The translations under genes and the position numbers were made by a program. Shown here piece by piece: positions 43,985-52,673 of a stretch of 64,000 nucleotides of DNA. Source of the DNA: Halodurantibacterium flavum (lineage in GTDB: Bacteria; Pseudomonadota; Alphaproteobacteria; Rhodobacterales; Rhodobacteraceae); the NCBI RefSeq assembly GCF_042681825.1, contig NZ_JBHUGH010000036.1:1-64000 (forward strand). Reading direction: 5' to 3'. The first letter of the stretch is position 1, and every line of letters begins with the position of its first letter. The notes below the pieces were generated by a model. That model did not search any database and was not told the origin of the DNA. It saw only the letters and a program-made list of their open reading frames with translations.

Positions 43985-45355
43985 TCAGAAACGTTCATTC
44001 TCGCCCAGCGCGCCGGGGTCCGAGAGTACGATCCGCTCCGCCGGCCAGGCGACATGGACGACCGCACCGCCGCGTTCCGGTCGCTCGACCACTTCCAGAA
44101 ACGGATCGCTGCCGTTGGCGAAGGTAAGTTCGGCCCCCGACCGTTCCAGCAGCGTCTTGGCGATGAAAAGGCCAAGGCCCATCCCCTCATACCCGGGGCG
44201 CAGGGTATCGCGCTCGCTGCCGCGGCGCCGGACAAAGGGGTCGCCGATCCGGCCCAGCAATTGCGGCGGGAAACCGTCGCCGTCATCGGTGATCCGCACA
44301 AGGACCATGGGGCCGTTGCATTCGGCGTCGATCCAAACGTTGCCGCGCGCGAAATCCACGGCGTTCTGGATCAGGTTGCGCAGGCCATGGACCATTTCGG
44401 GACGCCGCAGGACCAGCGGTTCGCGCCCGTCATGAAGAAGGCCGGCAAAGTCGAAATGGATCTGCTTGCCGCGCTGGGCATGGGGTTCCGCGGCCTCTTG
44501 CAGCAGCGCCGAGAGGGGGACCTGATGCATGTGCCGGTCGTCCTTGCCCGCACGGCCCATCGAGCGCAGGATATCGCGGCAGCGGTCGGCCTGTTCGCGG
44601 ATCAGCTGCGCATCCGCCTGATGTTCCGGGTCGTCGAGTTCGTCCACCAGTTCCGAACTCACCAGCTTGATGGTGGCGAGCGGGGTGCCAAGCTCATGCG
44701 CCGCGGCCGCAACCACGCCGGTGAGATCGGTCAGCTTCTGTTCCCGCGCCAGCGCCATCTGCGTGGCCAGAAGGGCGTCGGCCATCGCCTGCATCTCGGT
44801 CGAGACGCGGCCGGCATAGAGGCCGAGGAACACGACCCCGATGATGATCGCAAGCCAGGAGCCGAACTCGAATATCGCGGGGACGCGCAATACCTCGCCG
44901 GTGACGAGGTGAAGCGGGACATAGAAAAACCCGAGCAGCGTGACAAAGCCGATCGCGGCGCTGCCGAGCAGCAGCGTGCTGCGCAGCGACAGGGCGGTCG
45001 CCGAGATCGTCACCGGCGCGAGGATCAGCAGCGCAAAGGGATTGTGCAACCCCCCGGTGAGATAGAGCAGGAAGGAAAGCTGCGAGAGATCGAAGAGCAG
45101 CGTGAGCGCGACCTCGCTCTCCGAAAGGCGCTTGTTCGGCGGAAAGACGAACATCGCGATCAGGTTGAAGACGACCGATGCCGCGACCGCCACCACGCTG
45201 AGACCGATGTCGATGTCCAGCCCGTAGACCGTCATGCCCGCGATCAGCGCCGCAAGCTGCCCGCCGACCGCAAGCCAGCGCAACACGATCAGGGTACGCA
45301 GGCGCACGCGCTGGCCGCGGCTTTCGAGGATCTGGCGGGGGGCGGGCGGGATCAT
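43985..45355 (-). CDS. regB: Redox sensor histidine kinase RegB/PrrB
   Basis: 456 residues. Six N-terminal membrane helices (about 20-185) contain the quinone-linked heptapeptide GGLHNPF (101-107). The dimerisation box AAAHELGTPLATIKL places the phospho-acceptor at His220. The redox Cys259 in DRCRDILRSMG corresponds to the regulatory cysteine of Rhodobacter RegB. ATPase motifs follow (NLIQNAVDFA, DDGDGFP, GMGLGLFIAK). It autophosphorylates under reducing conditions and phosphorylates RegA. It is transcribed divergently from senC, as in Rhodobacter. AAAGGAAA precedes the ATG. Confidence 0.95.
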   Translation of the reverse strand: MIPPAPRQILESRGQRVRLRTLIVLRWLAVGGQLAALIAGMTVYGLDIDIGLSVVAVAASVVFNLIAMFVFPPNKRLSESEVALTLLFDLSQLSFLLYLTGGLHNPFALLILAPVTISATALSLRSTLLLGSAAIGFVTLLGFFYVPLHLVTGEVLRVPAIFEFGSWLAIIIGVVFLGLYAGRVSTEMQAMADALLATQMALAREQKLTDLTGVVAAAAHELGTPLATIKLVSSELVDELDDPEHQADAQLIREQADRCRDILRSMGRAGKDDRHMHQVPLSALLQEAAEPHAQRGKQIHFDFAGLLHDGREPLVLRRPEMVHGLRNLIQNAVDFARGNVWIDAECNGPMVLVRITDDGDGFPPQLLGRIGDPFVRRRGSERDTLRPGYEGMGLGLFIAKTLLERSGAELTFANGSDPFLEVVERPERGGAVVHVAWPAERIVLSDPGALGENERF

Positions 45356-45469
45356 GCGGGGCGTTTCCTTTGCGTGCCGTGGTGTCGCAGCCGGTGGACA
45401 GGGGGTTGTCCCTGCCTGCGCGATGATGAATCAATGCCACGCAGTTTCAAGCCTGAGCGGGGGAAGCGC

Positions 45470-46099
45470 ATGACAAGGCTTTATGCAGGTCTGGCAGCGG
45501 CAGCGGTGGCGGCGGTACTCGGTGCTCTGGGATTTGCCGTTCTGACGCGCAGCCCGGAAGAGGCCTTTGCCCAATGCCGCGCGACCAATGTGGCCGGTGG
45601 GACGGCGGCGATCGGCGGGCCGTTCGAACTGGTCGATGAACAGGGCCAGACCGTCACCGATGCCGATGTGATCACCGAGCCGACCCTGCTCTATTTCGGC
45701 TACACGTTCTGCCCGGATGTCTGCCCGCTCGATTCCGCGCGCAACGCCGAGGCGGTCGATCTGCTGGAGGATCAGGGCCATGAGGTTCAGCCGGTTTTCG
45801 TGACCGTGGACCCGGACCGCGACACGCCCGAGGTTCTGGGCGAATATGCCGGGTTCTTCCATGAACGGATGCGGGCGCTCGGCGGCAGCCGCGAACAGGT
45901 CAAGGCCGCGGCCGATGCCTATCGCGCCTATTTCCGCGTGCATGAGGCCGAGCCGGGCGACCGGTTCTATCTGGTCGATCATTCGACCTTCACCTATCTT
46001 GTCCTGCCCGAACACGGCTTTGTCGAGTTCTTCCGGCGCGAGACGAGTGCCGAGGAAATGGCCGACACCACCGCCTGTTTCCTGCGCGCGGCAGGCTGA
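45470..46099 (+). CDS. senC: SCO1/SenC-family copper chaperone (PrrC)
   Basis: 209 residues. An N-terminal membrane anchor (about 5-24) leads a thioredoxin-like SCO domain with the copper ligands CPDVC (Cys81 and Cys85) and His171 in VDHSTF. SCO proteins deliver copper to cytochrome c oxidase and, in Rhodobacter (SenC/PrrC), are linked to the RegBA signalling pathway. Start chosen at 45470, where GGGGGAAGC precedes the ATG; the very long open frame upstream is antisense to regB. Confidence 0.92.
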   Translation: MTRLYAGLAAAAVAAVLGALGFAVLTRSPEEAFAQCRATNVAGGTAAIGGPFELVDEQGQTVTDADVITEPTLLYFGYTFCPDVCPLDSARNAEAVDLLEDQGHEVQPVFVTVDPDRDTPEVLGEYAGFFHERMRALGGSREQVKAAADAYRAYFRVHEAEPGDRFYLVDHSTFTYLVLPEHGFVEFFRRETSAEEMADTTACFLRAAG

Positions 46100-46114
46100 C
46101 GCGGCCTTGCGCAT

Positions 46115-46143
46115 TTGACCTGGGGGCCGTGCGCCCCTAGAAC
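46115..46143 (+). promoter_or_regulatory. Candidate regA promoter with a palindromic spacer
   Basis: TTGACC (46115-46120) and TAGAAC (46138-46143) are separated by exactly 17 bases, 28 bases before the regA ATG. The spacer itself contains the inverted repeat GGGGC (46123-46127) and GCCCC (46133-46137). This may give regA a promoter separate from senC, and the repeat could be an operator. Confidence 0.55.
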
Positions 46144-46170
46144 TTCGCGAAACGATCTTGGGGGAAGAAG

Positions 46171-46728
46171 ATGTCCGATGATCAGGGCGCCGCGCTGGGC
46201 GCGGATCGCTCGCTCCTTCTCGTCGATGATGACGAGCCGTTTCTGCGTCGCCTCGCGAAGGCGATGGAAAAGCGGGGCTTCGTGCCGGAAATGGCCGGAT
46301 CGGTCGCGGCTGGCAAGGCGGCGGTGGCAGAACGCCCCCCGGCCTATGCCGTGGTCGACCTGCGGCTCGAGGACGGCAACGGGCTCGACGTGGTCGAGGC
46401 GCTGCGGGAAAAGCGTCCGGACAGCCGGATCGTCGTTCTGACCGGCTATGGTGCGATCGCGACGGCGGTTGCGGCGGTCAAGATCGGCGCGACGGATTAC
46501 CTGTCGAAGCCCGCCGACGCGGATGACGTGATGAACGCGCTCTTGTCCAAAGGGGCGGATGCGCTGCCCTCCCCACCCGAAAACCCGATGTCCGCCGACC
46601 GGGTGCGCTGGGAACATATCCAGCGCGTCTACGAGATGTGCGACCGCAACGTGAGCGAGACCGCCCGCCGCCTGAGCATGCATCGCCGCACCTTGCAACG
46701 CATCCTTGCCAAACGCAGCCCGCGCTGA
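46171..46728 (+). CDS. regA: Redox response regulator RegA/PrrA
   Basis: 185 residues. The receiver domain has the acidic DDDE (19-22), the phospho-acceptor Asp63 in VVDLRLED, the Thr in VLTGYG and the Lys in LSKPAD. After a Pro-rich linker (about 128-137), a Fis-type helix-turn-helix ends the protein (NVSETARRLSMHRRTLQRIL). RegA is the global redox regulator of energy metabolism genes in Rhodobacter and relatives. GGGGGAAGAAG precedes the ATG. Confidence 0.96.
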   Translation: MSDDQGAALGADRSLLLVDDDEPFLRRLAKAMEKRGFVPEMAGSVAAGKAAVAERPPAYAVVDLRLEDGNGLDVVEALREKRPDSRIVVLTGYGAIATAVAAVKIGATDYLSKPADADDVMNALLSKGADALPSPPENPMSADRVRWEHIQRVYEMCDRNVSETARRLSMHRRTLQRILAKRSPR

Positions 46729-47322
46729 TCAGCAGGCGCCGATCAAGGCCCGGTGGCGCGCCACATAGGCTGCGCGCACCTCGGCGGGCGGGCGCAGATG
46801 CAGGGTCAGGCCGTCGGTCAGCGCGGGGTCGGGGCGGCCGAAAAAGCGGTTGGCCTCGGCCACGGAAAACCCGGCAAGCTGCACCGCCTCCAGCCAGGCC
46901 GAAAGACGGTCGGCGCGCTTGATCCTTTTCTTGATCTCGGCCGGCAACTGCGCCGGAAGCCCGAACCGGATATGGATCGCGCCGGTCAGCCGCGCATCGA
47001 GATCGCCATAGCCGGGCCCTATGGCCGCCTTGACCGGCGAGATCATGTCGCCAATCACATATTCCGGCGCGTCATGCAGCAGCGCCGCCAACCGCCACCG
47101 GACCGGCAAGGCGGGCCAGGCACGCCCAAAGATCTCTTCGACCAGCAGCGAGTGTTCGGCTACGGAATAAGGCCAGTCGCCCCGGGTCTGCCCGTTCCAG
47201 CGCGCGACAAAGGCGAGCCCGTGCGCGATGTCCTCGATCTCGATATCCACCGGCGTGGGGTCGAGCAGATCGAGCCGCCGCCCCGATAGCATCCTTTGCC
47301 AGGCACGCGGAGCCCCGGTCAT
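46729..47322 (-). CDS. HD-domain phosphohydrolase, YfbR/5'-nucleotidase-like
   Basis: 197 residues. The metal-binding HD motif is in LLHDAPEYVIGDMISPVK, preceded by YSVAEHSLLV with a further metal His. This arrangement is typical of small HD hydrolases acting on nucleotides. Its ATG overlaps the stop of the upstream glycosyltransferase gene by four bases. It ends directly at the regA stop, leaving no room for the hvrA gene seen next to regA in Rhodobacter. Confidence 0.82.
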   Translation of the reverse strand: MTGAPRAWQRMLSGRRLDLLDPTPVDIEIEDIAHGLAFVARWNGQTRGDWPYSVAEHSLLVEEIFGRAWPALPVRWRLAALLHDAPEYVIGDMISPVKAAIGPGYGDLDARLTGAIHIRFGLPAQLPAEIKKRIKRADRLSAWLEAVQLAGFSVAEANRFFGRPDPALTDGLTLHLRPPAEVRAAYVARHRALIGAC

Positions 47323-48278
47323 GTCACGACGTGATAAGGGTCTGGGAAGCGGTTCAGGTAGGGGCGCAACTGCCAGTTCGTCGCAATGTGCTTCAGATGC
47401 AGCAGTGCCGCCTTGACCGGATCGCTGAGATAACGCGGTTCGGCAACGTCGAAACCCGCCCTTTCGGGAAAATAGGCCTCCATGAAGTCCCGGTAGATCT
47501 TGTGGTATCGCGCCGGCAATGCGCCCTTGCGATCGCTCCATGGCTTCTGGTCAGAGATGAAGTGGACAACATGCGGCCCGACGCTCTGTTCCAGATAGGG
47601 CCGACGCAGGGGCCATTGCCAGTTCCAGACGGGGCTGAGTTCGGCCCAGTCCTTGTAAAGGACGCAGTTCAGGACGGACTGGTCGTGCGCATGAAGGCGC
47701 GCACCGTTTTCGGCGCCGAAATCAACGCAACGCCGCAGCACGTCCGCCTCGACATAGCTTTGGGTGTCGATCACCAGAAAACCGGAGTTGAAGTAAGGTG
47801 CCGGCGCCCAGCCCATCACGCGGAATTCGCGCATAAGGCCGTTCAGCTTGCGCCACTGCTTCTGATCGCGAACCGCGGCGACCGGATGGCCTTTCAGGTC
47901 GATCTCCATCAGGCGGGCATAATCACCCGACTCGGCAAGCATGTCGCAGTCCATATAGGTGATGCGGCGGTAATCGCCCTGAAACAGCGGCGGAAGGATC
48001 AGCCGAAGATAGCAGTATTCCCCACGGCGGCCGGCGATATCCTGTTCGGCAAAGATCCCCTCGGTATCCACCCGGCACAGACGGATGCCCAGATCGGCAA
48101 AGGCGGCGGGCATTTCCAGATCGTCGAGCGTCACGATGCAGATGTCGAACCCCTGCGACTTGGGCAAAAGCGCGATCTGGCGGGCGACGAACAGCGCGAA
48201 GGGAAAGAAGCGGTCGTCGCAACACAGCATCACGGCGCGATCGTGCCGGGCCGGAAACGTTTCGGAAAGGATTCTCAT
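47319..48278 (-). CDS. GT8-family glycosyltransferase
   Basis: 319 residues. The metal and nucleotide-sugar site YMDCDM carries the DxD motif; PYFNSGFLVID and HAHDQSVLNCVLYKDW are GT8-family features, with HFISDQKPW near the C terminus. GT8 enzymes transfer glucose, galactose or uronic acid, often to lipopolysaccharide or other surface glycans; the acceptor is unknown. The ATG at 48278 has GGAGATAGT just upstream. Divergent from ahcY. Confidence 0.85.
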   Translation of the reverse strand: MRILSETFPARHDRAVMLCCDDRFFPFALFVARQIALLPKSQGFDICIVTLDDLEMPAAFADLGIRLCRVDTEGIFAEQDIAGRRGEYCYLRLILPPLFQGDYRRITYMDCDMLAESGDYARLMEIDLKGHPVAAVRDQKQWRKLNGLMREFRVMGWAPAPYFNSGFLVIDTQSYVEADVLRRCVDFGAENGARLHAHDQSVLNCVLYKDWAELSPVWNWQWPLRRPYLEQSVGPHVVHFISDQKPWSDRKGALPARYHKIYRDFMEAYFPERAGFDVAEPRYLSDPVKAALLHLKHIATNWQLRPYLNRFPDPYHVVT

Positions 48279-48381
48279 ACTATCTCCGTCGGGCCCCGGG
48301 CGGATTGCCGTCACAGCCTTTGTTGCCGCTGGGCAAGGGGGATGCTATCACCCGGCGTCGATTGCAGGTCAAGGAGCGGAC

Positions 48382-49773
48382 ATGGCCGACTACATCATCA
48401 GGGACATCGCGCTGGCGGATTACGGCCGCAAGGAGCTGACGATCGCCGAGACCGAGATGCCGGGCCTCATGGCGCTGCGCGACGAATTCGGAACCGACAA
48501 GCCGCTGCGTGGCGCTCGGATCGCAGGCAGCCTTCACATGACGATCCAGACCGGCGTTCTGATCGAGACGCTCGTCGCACTTGGCGCCGATGTTCGCTGG
48601 GCCTCTTGCAACATCTTTTCGACGCAGGACCATGCGGCCGCGGCGATTGCGCAGGCGGGCGTGCCGGTCTTTGCGATCAAGGGCGAAACGCTTGCCGAAT
48701 ACTGGGCCTATACGGATCGGATCTTCCAGTTCGGCGAAGGCACGGCCAACATGATCCTCGACGATGGCGGGGATGCGACGCTTTACATCCTGATGGGTGC
48801 GCGGGTCGAGGCAGGGGAAACCGCGCTGATCGAGAAGCCCGGATCCGAGGAGGAAGAGGCGCTCTTTGCCCAGATCCGCAAGCGTCTGGCGGAATCGCCC
48901 GGCTGGTTCACCGCGCAGCGCGATGCGATCCGGGGTGTGTCCGAGGAAACGACGACCGGGGTGCACCGGCTTTACGACTTGCACAAGAAGGGGTTGCTGC
49001 CCTTCCCGGCGATCAACGTGAACGACAGCGTCACCAAGTCGAAATTCGACAACAAATATGGCTGCAAGGAATCGCTGGTGGACGGCATCCGCCGTGCGAC
49101 CGACACGATGATGGCGGGCAAGGTCGCGGTGGTCTGCGGCTATGGCGACGTGGGCAAGGGCTCGGCGGCCTCGCTGCGCGGGGCGGGCGCCCGTGTCAAG
49201 GTGACCGAGGTGGACCCGATCTGCGCGCTCCAGGCGGCGATGGACGGTTACGAGGTCGTGACGCTGGAGGATGTGGCGGCCAGCGCCGACATCTTCATCA
49301 CGACCACCGGCAACAAGGACGTGATCCGGATCGAGCATATGCGCGAGATGAAGGACATGGCCATCGTCGGGAATATCGGCCATTTCGACAATGAAATTCA
49401 GGTGGCCGCTCTGCGCAACCACAAATGGACGAACATCAAGGATCAGGTGGACATGATCGAGATGCCCTCGGGCGCGCGGATCATCCTTCTGTCCGAGGGG
49501 CGGCTTCTGAACCTCGGCAATGCGACCGGGCATCCGAGTTTCGTGATGTCGGCATCGTTCACCAACCAGGTTCTGGCGCAGATCGAGCTTTGGACCAAGG
49601 GCGACGAATATCGGCCGGGCGTCTATATCCTGCCCAAGCATCTGGACGAAAAGGTGGCGCGCCTGCATCTGGCCAAGATCGGCGTCAAGCTGACCGAACT
49701 GCGCCCGGATCAGGCCGACTACATCGGCGTCCCGGTCCAGGGGCCGTACAAGTCCGACCATTACCGCTATTGA
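48382..49773 (+). CDS. ahcY: Adenosylhomocysteinase (S-adenosyl-L-homocysteine hydrolase)
   Basis: 463 residues, full length. Splits S-adenosylhomocysteine to adenosine and homocysteine, clearing the inhibitor of methyltransferases. Motifs seen are SLHMTIQTGVLIETL, NVNDSVTKSKFDNKYGC, the NAD-binding GYGDVGKGSA and the C-terminal KSDHYRY. AAGGAGCGGAC gives a strong ribosome site at 48382. No SAH or SAM riboswitch pattern was found in the 103-base leader. In Rhodobacter it lies next to regA-hvrA; here two other genes intervene. Confidence 0.97.
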   Translation: MADYIIRDIALADYGRKELTIAETEMPGLMALRDEFGTDKPLRGARIAGSLHMTIQTGVLIETLVALGADVRWASCNIFSTQDHAAAAIAQAGVPVFAIKGETLAEYWAYTDRIFQFGEGTANMILDDGGDATLYILMGARVEAGETALIEKPGSEEEEALFAQIRKRLAESPGWFTAQRDAIRGVSEETTTGVHRLYDLHKKGLLPFPAINVNDSVTKSKFDNKYGCKESLVDGIRRATDTMMAGKVAVVCGYGDVGKGSAASLRGAGARVKVTEVDPICALQAAMDGYEVVTLEDVAASADIFITTTGNKDVIRIEHMREMKDMAIVGNIGHFDNEIQVAALRNHKWTNIKDQVDMIEMPSGARIILLSEGRLLNLGNATGHPSFVMSASFTNQVLAQIELWTKGDEYRPGVYILPKHLDEKVARLHLAKIGVKLTELRPDQADYIGVPVQGPYKSDHYRY

Positions 49774-49775
49774 CG

Positions 49776-49794
49776 GCGGGCAGGGCCTGCCCGC
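49776..49794 (+). terminator. Possible ahcY terminator hairpin
   Basis: GCGGGCA (49776-49782) pairs with TGCCCGC (49788-49794) around a 5-base loop, two bases after the ahcY stop. There is no T-run, so termination strength is uncertain. Confidence 0.4.
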
Positions 49795-49865
49795 GCAGGG
49801 CGGGCCTTGAACTGCGAAATGGGCGGCGGGCGATCCACCCCGGCCGCCGCGGTTGCCCCGCCGGT

Positions 49866-50285
49866 TCAGGGCGTGACGCCGCCCAGCTCGCAGATGATGC
49901 GCCATTCCGCCTCGCTCACTGGCTGCACCGACAGGCGTGACGTCTTGACCAGCACCATGTCCTGAAGATCGGCATGCGCCTTGCAGTCTTCCAGCGTCAC
50001 GGGGCGTTTCAACGGCGACAGGGCGCGGATATGCACGCAGTCCCAGCGCGGATCGTCGGTTGTGCTGTCGGGGGCGCTTTCAGCGCAGACCTCGACGATT
50101 CCCACGATCTCCTTGCCGATGTTCGAATGATAGAAAAAGCCCCGGTCGCCCAGCTTCATTGCCCGCATGTTGTTGCGGGCCTGATAGTTGCGCACGCCCG
50201 ACCATTCCTCACCCGCCGCGCCCCTGGCGACCTGCTGGTCCCAGCTCCAGGCGTCGGGTTCCGACTTGAAGAGCCAAAAGGCCAT
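49866..50285 (-). CDS. EVE-domain protein
   Basis: 139 residues forming one EVE domain: FWLFKSEPDAWSWDQ at the start, the WSGVRNYQARNNMR core and GDRGFFYHSNIGKEIVGIVEV. EVE domains are PUA-like and bind modified bases in DNA or RNA. The bacterial role is not settled. Last gene of the tsaD-gpsA-yciI-EVE run; its ATG shares one base with the yciI stop. Confidence 0.85.
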   Translation of the reverse strand: MAFWLFKSEPDAWSWDQQVARGAAGEEWSGVRNYQARNNMRAMKLGDRGFFYHSNIGKEIVGIVEVCAESAPDSTTDDPRWDCVHIRALSPLKRPVTLEDCKAHADLQDMVLVKTSRLSVQPVSEAEWRIICELGGVTP

Positions 50286-50557
50286 CAGATCACCTTTTTC
50301 CAGGGCCGGATGTCCACCTGTGCAAAGAGGCCTGCCAGCGCATAGGGATCGCCCGCCGCCCAGTCCTGCGCGGCGCTCAGGTCGTCCACCTCGATCACGA
50401 CAAGCGATCCGTTCATCGCGCCCTCTGCATCCAGAAAGGGTCCGGCCTGCCGGACGACGCCCGTTTTCTCGATATAGGCGAGATGCGCCTCGCGCGTGGC
50501 AAGGCGGGTTTCCAGATGATCGGGTTTGTCGGTGCAGATCAGGGCAAAGAGCGGCAT
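50285..50557 (-). CDS. YciI-family protein
   Basis: 90 residues. It begins MPLFALICTDKPDHLETR, with the catalytic-like His/Asp pair of the YciI fold (REAHLAYIE) and GDPYALAGLF near the end. YciI-like proteins are small dimeric ferredoxin-fold enzymes with uncertain substrates. The ATG at 50557 follows the gpsA stop by one base; the upstream part of the open frame lies within gpsA. Confidence 0.82.
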   Translation of the reverse strand: MPLFALICTDKPDHLETRLATREAHLAYIEKTGVVRQAGPFLDAEGAMNGSLVVIEVDDLSAAQDWAAGDPYALAGLFAQVDIRPWKKVI

Positions 50558-50558
50558 G

Positions 50559-51509
50559 TCATTCTTCCTTGAGCGGGCGGGACAGCAGCGCGGCCATCGC
50601 ATCGGGCACGGTCAGCCGCTGGTCGATGACGGCAGCAACCATCGCCGTGACCGGCATGTCAATAGAACGTGCCGCGGCAAGTGCAGAAACCGCGCGCGCC
50701 GTGGCGACGCCTTCGACCGTAGCGGTGGCGTCGGGCGGGCCCCCGGACCCCAGGCTGCGCCCAAAGCGGAAATTGCGCGAAAGGTCCGAGGTGCAGGTCA
50801 GGACCAGATCGCCCAGCCCGGCGAGTCCGGCAAGCGTTTCGGCCCGCGCCCCCAGCGCCACGGCAAGGCGCACCATCTCGGCATAGCCGCGCGTCATCAG
50901 GGCGGCGCGGGCGCTGTCGCCAAAGCCCGCGCCGATGGACATGCCGGCGGCGATGGCGATCACGTTCTTCAGCGCGCCCCCCAGTTCGGCGCCGGTGACA
51001 TCGGTGGTCCGGTAAAGCCGCAGGACAGGGGTGGAGAGGTCTTCCTGCAGACTTTCGCCCCTTGCGCCATCCGCGCAGGCGAGCGTCAGCGCCGTGGGCA
51101 GGCCGCGCGCGATATCGGCTGCAAAACTTGGGCCAGTCAGAATAGCAGCGGTCGCTGCGGGGCAGGCTTGTTCGATCAGGGCAGATGCACCTTGCCCACT
51201 GGCCAGATCCACGCCCTTGGCACAGGCGACCAGGGCGCGGCCGTCAAGCTGCGGCGCCGCCCCGCGCAGGAACCCCGACAGTTGCTGCATCGGCACGGCA
51301 AGAAGGACGACCGGCGCCCCGATATCCTGCAAGCGGTCGGTCAGGATCACGTTCTCGGGCAGTGTAACGCCGGGCAGACGGGGGTTTTCCCGGCTGTCCC
51401 GCATCCCGCGCAGATCCCGCGCCCAAAGCGTGACCTGCCCTTGCCCGGACAGCGCCACCGCCAGCGCGGTTCCGAACGCGCCCGCCCCCAGCACCGCGAC
51501 CCCGGTCAT
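50559..51509 (-). CDS. gpsA: Glycerol-3-phosphate dehydrogenase (NAD(P)+)
   Basis: 316 residues. The dinucleotide-binding GAGAFGTALAVAL (about 8-20), ILTGPSFA, the catalytic Lys in ELGGALKNVIAIA and AGLGDLVLTCTSDLSRN are all diagnostic. It makes sn-glycerol-3-phosphate for phospholipid synthesis. Its ATG overlaps the tsaD stop by four bases. The open frame continues far upstream but inside tsaD. Confidence 0.94.
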   Translation of the reverse strand: MTGVAVLGAGAFGTALAVALSGQGQVTLWARDLRGMRDSRENPRLPGVTLPENVILTDRLQDIGAPVVLLAVPMQQLSGFLRGAAPQLDGRALVACAKGVDLASGQGASALIEQACPAATAAILTGPSFAADIARGLPTALTLACADGARGESLQEDLSTPVLRLYRTTDVTGAELGGALKNVIAIAAGMSIGAGFGDSARAALMTRGYAEMVRLAVALGARAETLAGLAGLGDLVLTCTSDLSRNFRFGRSLGSGGPPDATATVEGVATARAVSALAAARSIDMPVTAMVAAVIDQRLTVPDAMAALLSRPLKEE

Positions 51510-52591
51510 GCCTTGGCCCCCTTGCGCCCCGAGCCAAGAAGCGCCGGGCTCCGTTCGTCCAGCGGCCATCTGGGGCGCGCGACAAAGGGGGCGGGGGCCT
51601 CGCCCGCCGTCAGCCGTTCTGCGGCGGCCCAGGCGATCATGGCGGCGTTGTCGGTGCAAAGCGATAGCGGCGGCGCAACAAAGGTGACGCCACCGGCTGC
51701 CTCGATCAGTCGTTCCCGGATGGTCTGGTTGGCGGCGACTCCCCCTGCGACCGCAAAGGCGGGGCTGGCGGGGGACCGCGCCATGTAGATGTCGAGCGCG
51801 CGCCGCGATTTCTGCGCGAGCACATCCGCCACGGCCTCCTGGAACCCGGCGCAAAGGTCGGCGCGGTCCTGCCGCGTCAGCCCGCCCTGCTGTTCGACCA
51901 GTGCGTCGCGCGCCCGCAACACCGCAGTCTTGAGCCCTGAAAACGAAAGATCGCAGCCGGGCCGGTCCAGCAGCGGGCGCGGAAAGCCGAAGCGGGAGGC
52001 ATCGCCGCTGCGTGCCTCGGCCTCGACGGCGGGGCCGCCCGGTTGCGGAAGGCCCAACAGCTTGGCCACCTTGTCGAACGCCTCGCCGGGGGCGTCGTCG
52101 ATGGTCCCGCCCAGCCGTTGAAAGCGGTCCGCGGCCTCGACCATCAGGAACTGGCAATGGCCACCGGACACAAGCAGCATCAGATAGGGAAAGGCCAGCC
52201 CATGGGTCAGGCGCGGCGTCAGGGCGTGGCCCGCCAGATGGTTGACCCCGATCAGCGGAAGCCCGGTCGCCGCGGCGATGCCCCGGGCGCACATCACGCC
52301 CGCAAGGACCCCGCCGATCAGACCCGGCCCGGCCGTGACCCCGATCGCGTCGATAGCGCCAAGCGTCATCCCCGCCTTGTCCAGTGCCGCCTCGACGCAG
52401 CTGTCGATCTTTTCGACATGGGCGCGCGCCGCGATTTCGGGAACGACGCCGCCGAAGGCCGCGTGAAGGTCGGCCTGCCCCGCGACGAGCGAGGACAGGA
52501 TCGCGCCGCGTTCCCCATGGGCGCGCACGACCGCAGCCGCCGTGTCGTCACAGCTGCTTTCAATGCCCAGAACGGTCAGGCTGTCTTTCAT
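51506..52591 (-). CDS. tsaD: tRNA threonylcarbamoyl transferase TsaD
   Basis: 361 residues. Kae1/TsaD fold with GIESSCDDTAAA at the start, the iron-binding HLAGH (His118 and His122), the SGGHCQFLMV loop, and a late LCTDNAAMIAWA with the third metal ligand. It transfers threonylcarbamoyl to A37 of tRNAs, with TsaE also encoded here. The ATG at 52591 is divergent from hemD. Confidence 0.95.
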   Translation of the reverse strand: MKDSLTVLGIESSCDDTAAAVVRAHGERGAILSSLVAGQADLHAAFGGVVPEIAARAHVEKIDSCVEAALDKAGMTLGAIDAIGVTAGPGLIGGVLAGVMCARGIAAATGLPLIGVNHLAGHALTPRLTHGLAFPYLMLLVSGGHCQFLMVEAADRFQRLGGTIDDAPGEAFDKVAKLLGLPQPGGPAVEAEARSGDASRFGFPRPLLDRPGCDLSFSGLKTAVLRARDALVEQQGGLTRQDRADLCAGFQEAVADVLAQKSRRALDIYMARSPASPAFAVAGGVAANQTIRERLIEAAGGVTFVAPPLSLCTDNAAMIAWAAAERLTAGEAPAPFVARPRWPLDERSPALLGSGRKGAKA

Positions 52592-52673
52592 GCGGTCCCG
52601 ATGTGCTGCCGGTTGCGATACGATTGCCATGCAGGTAACACTGCGGGTCGTGGCAGACAATCCCGACAGGTCC

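Noticed and set aside
48279..48381. Possible SAH or SAM riboswitch before ahcY
   Set aside because: The leader has a GTCACAGCC stretch but lacks the pairing partner and conserved core I would expect of SAH or SAM-SAH motifs.
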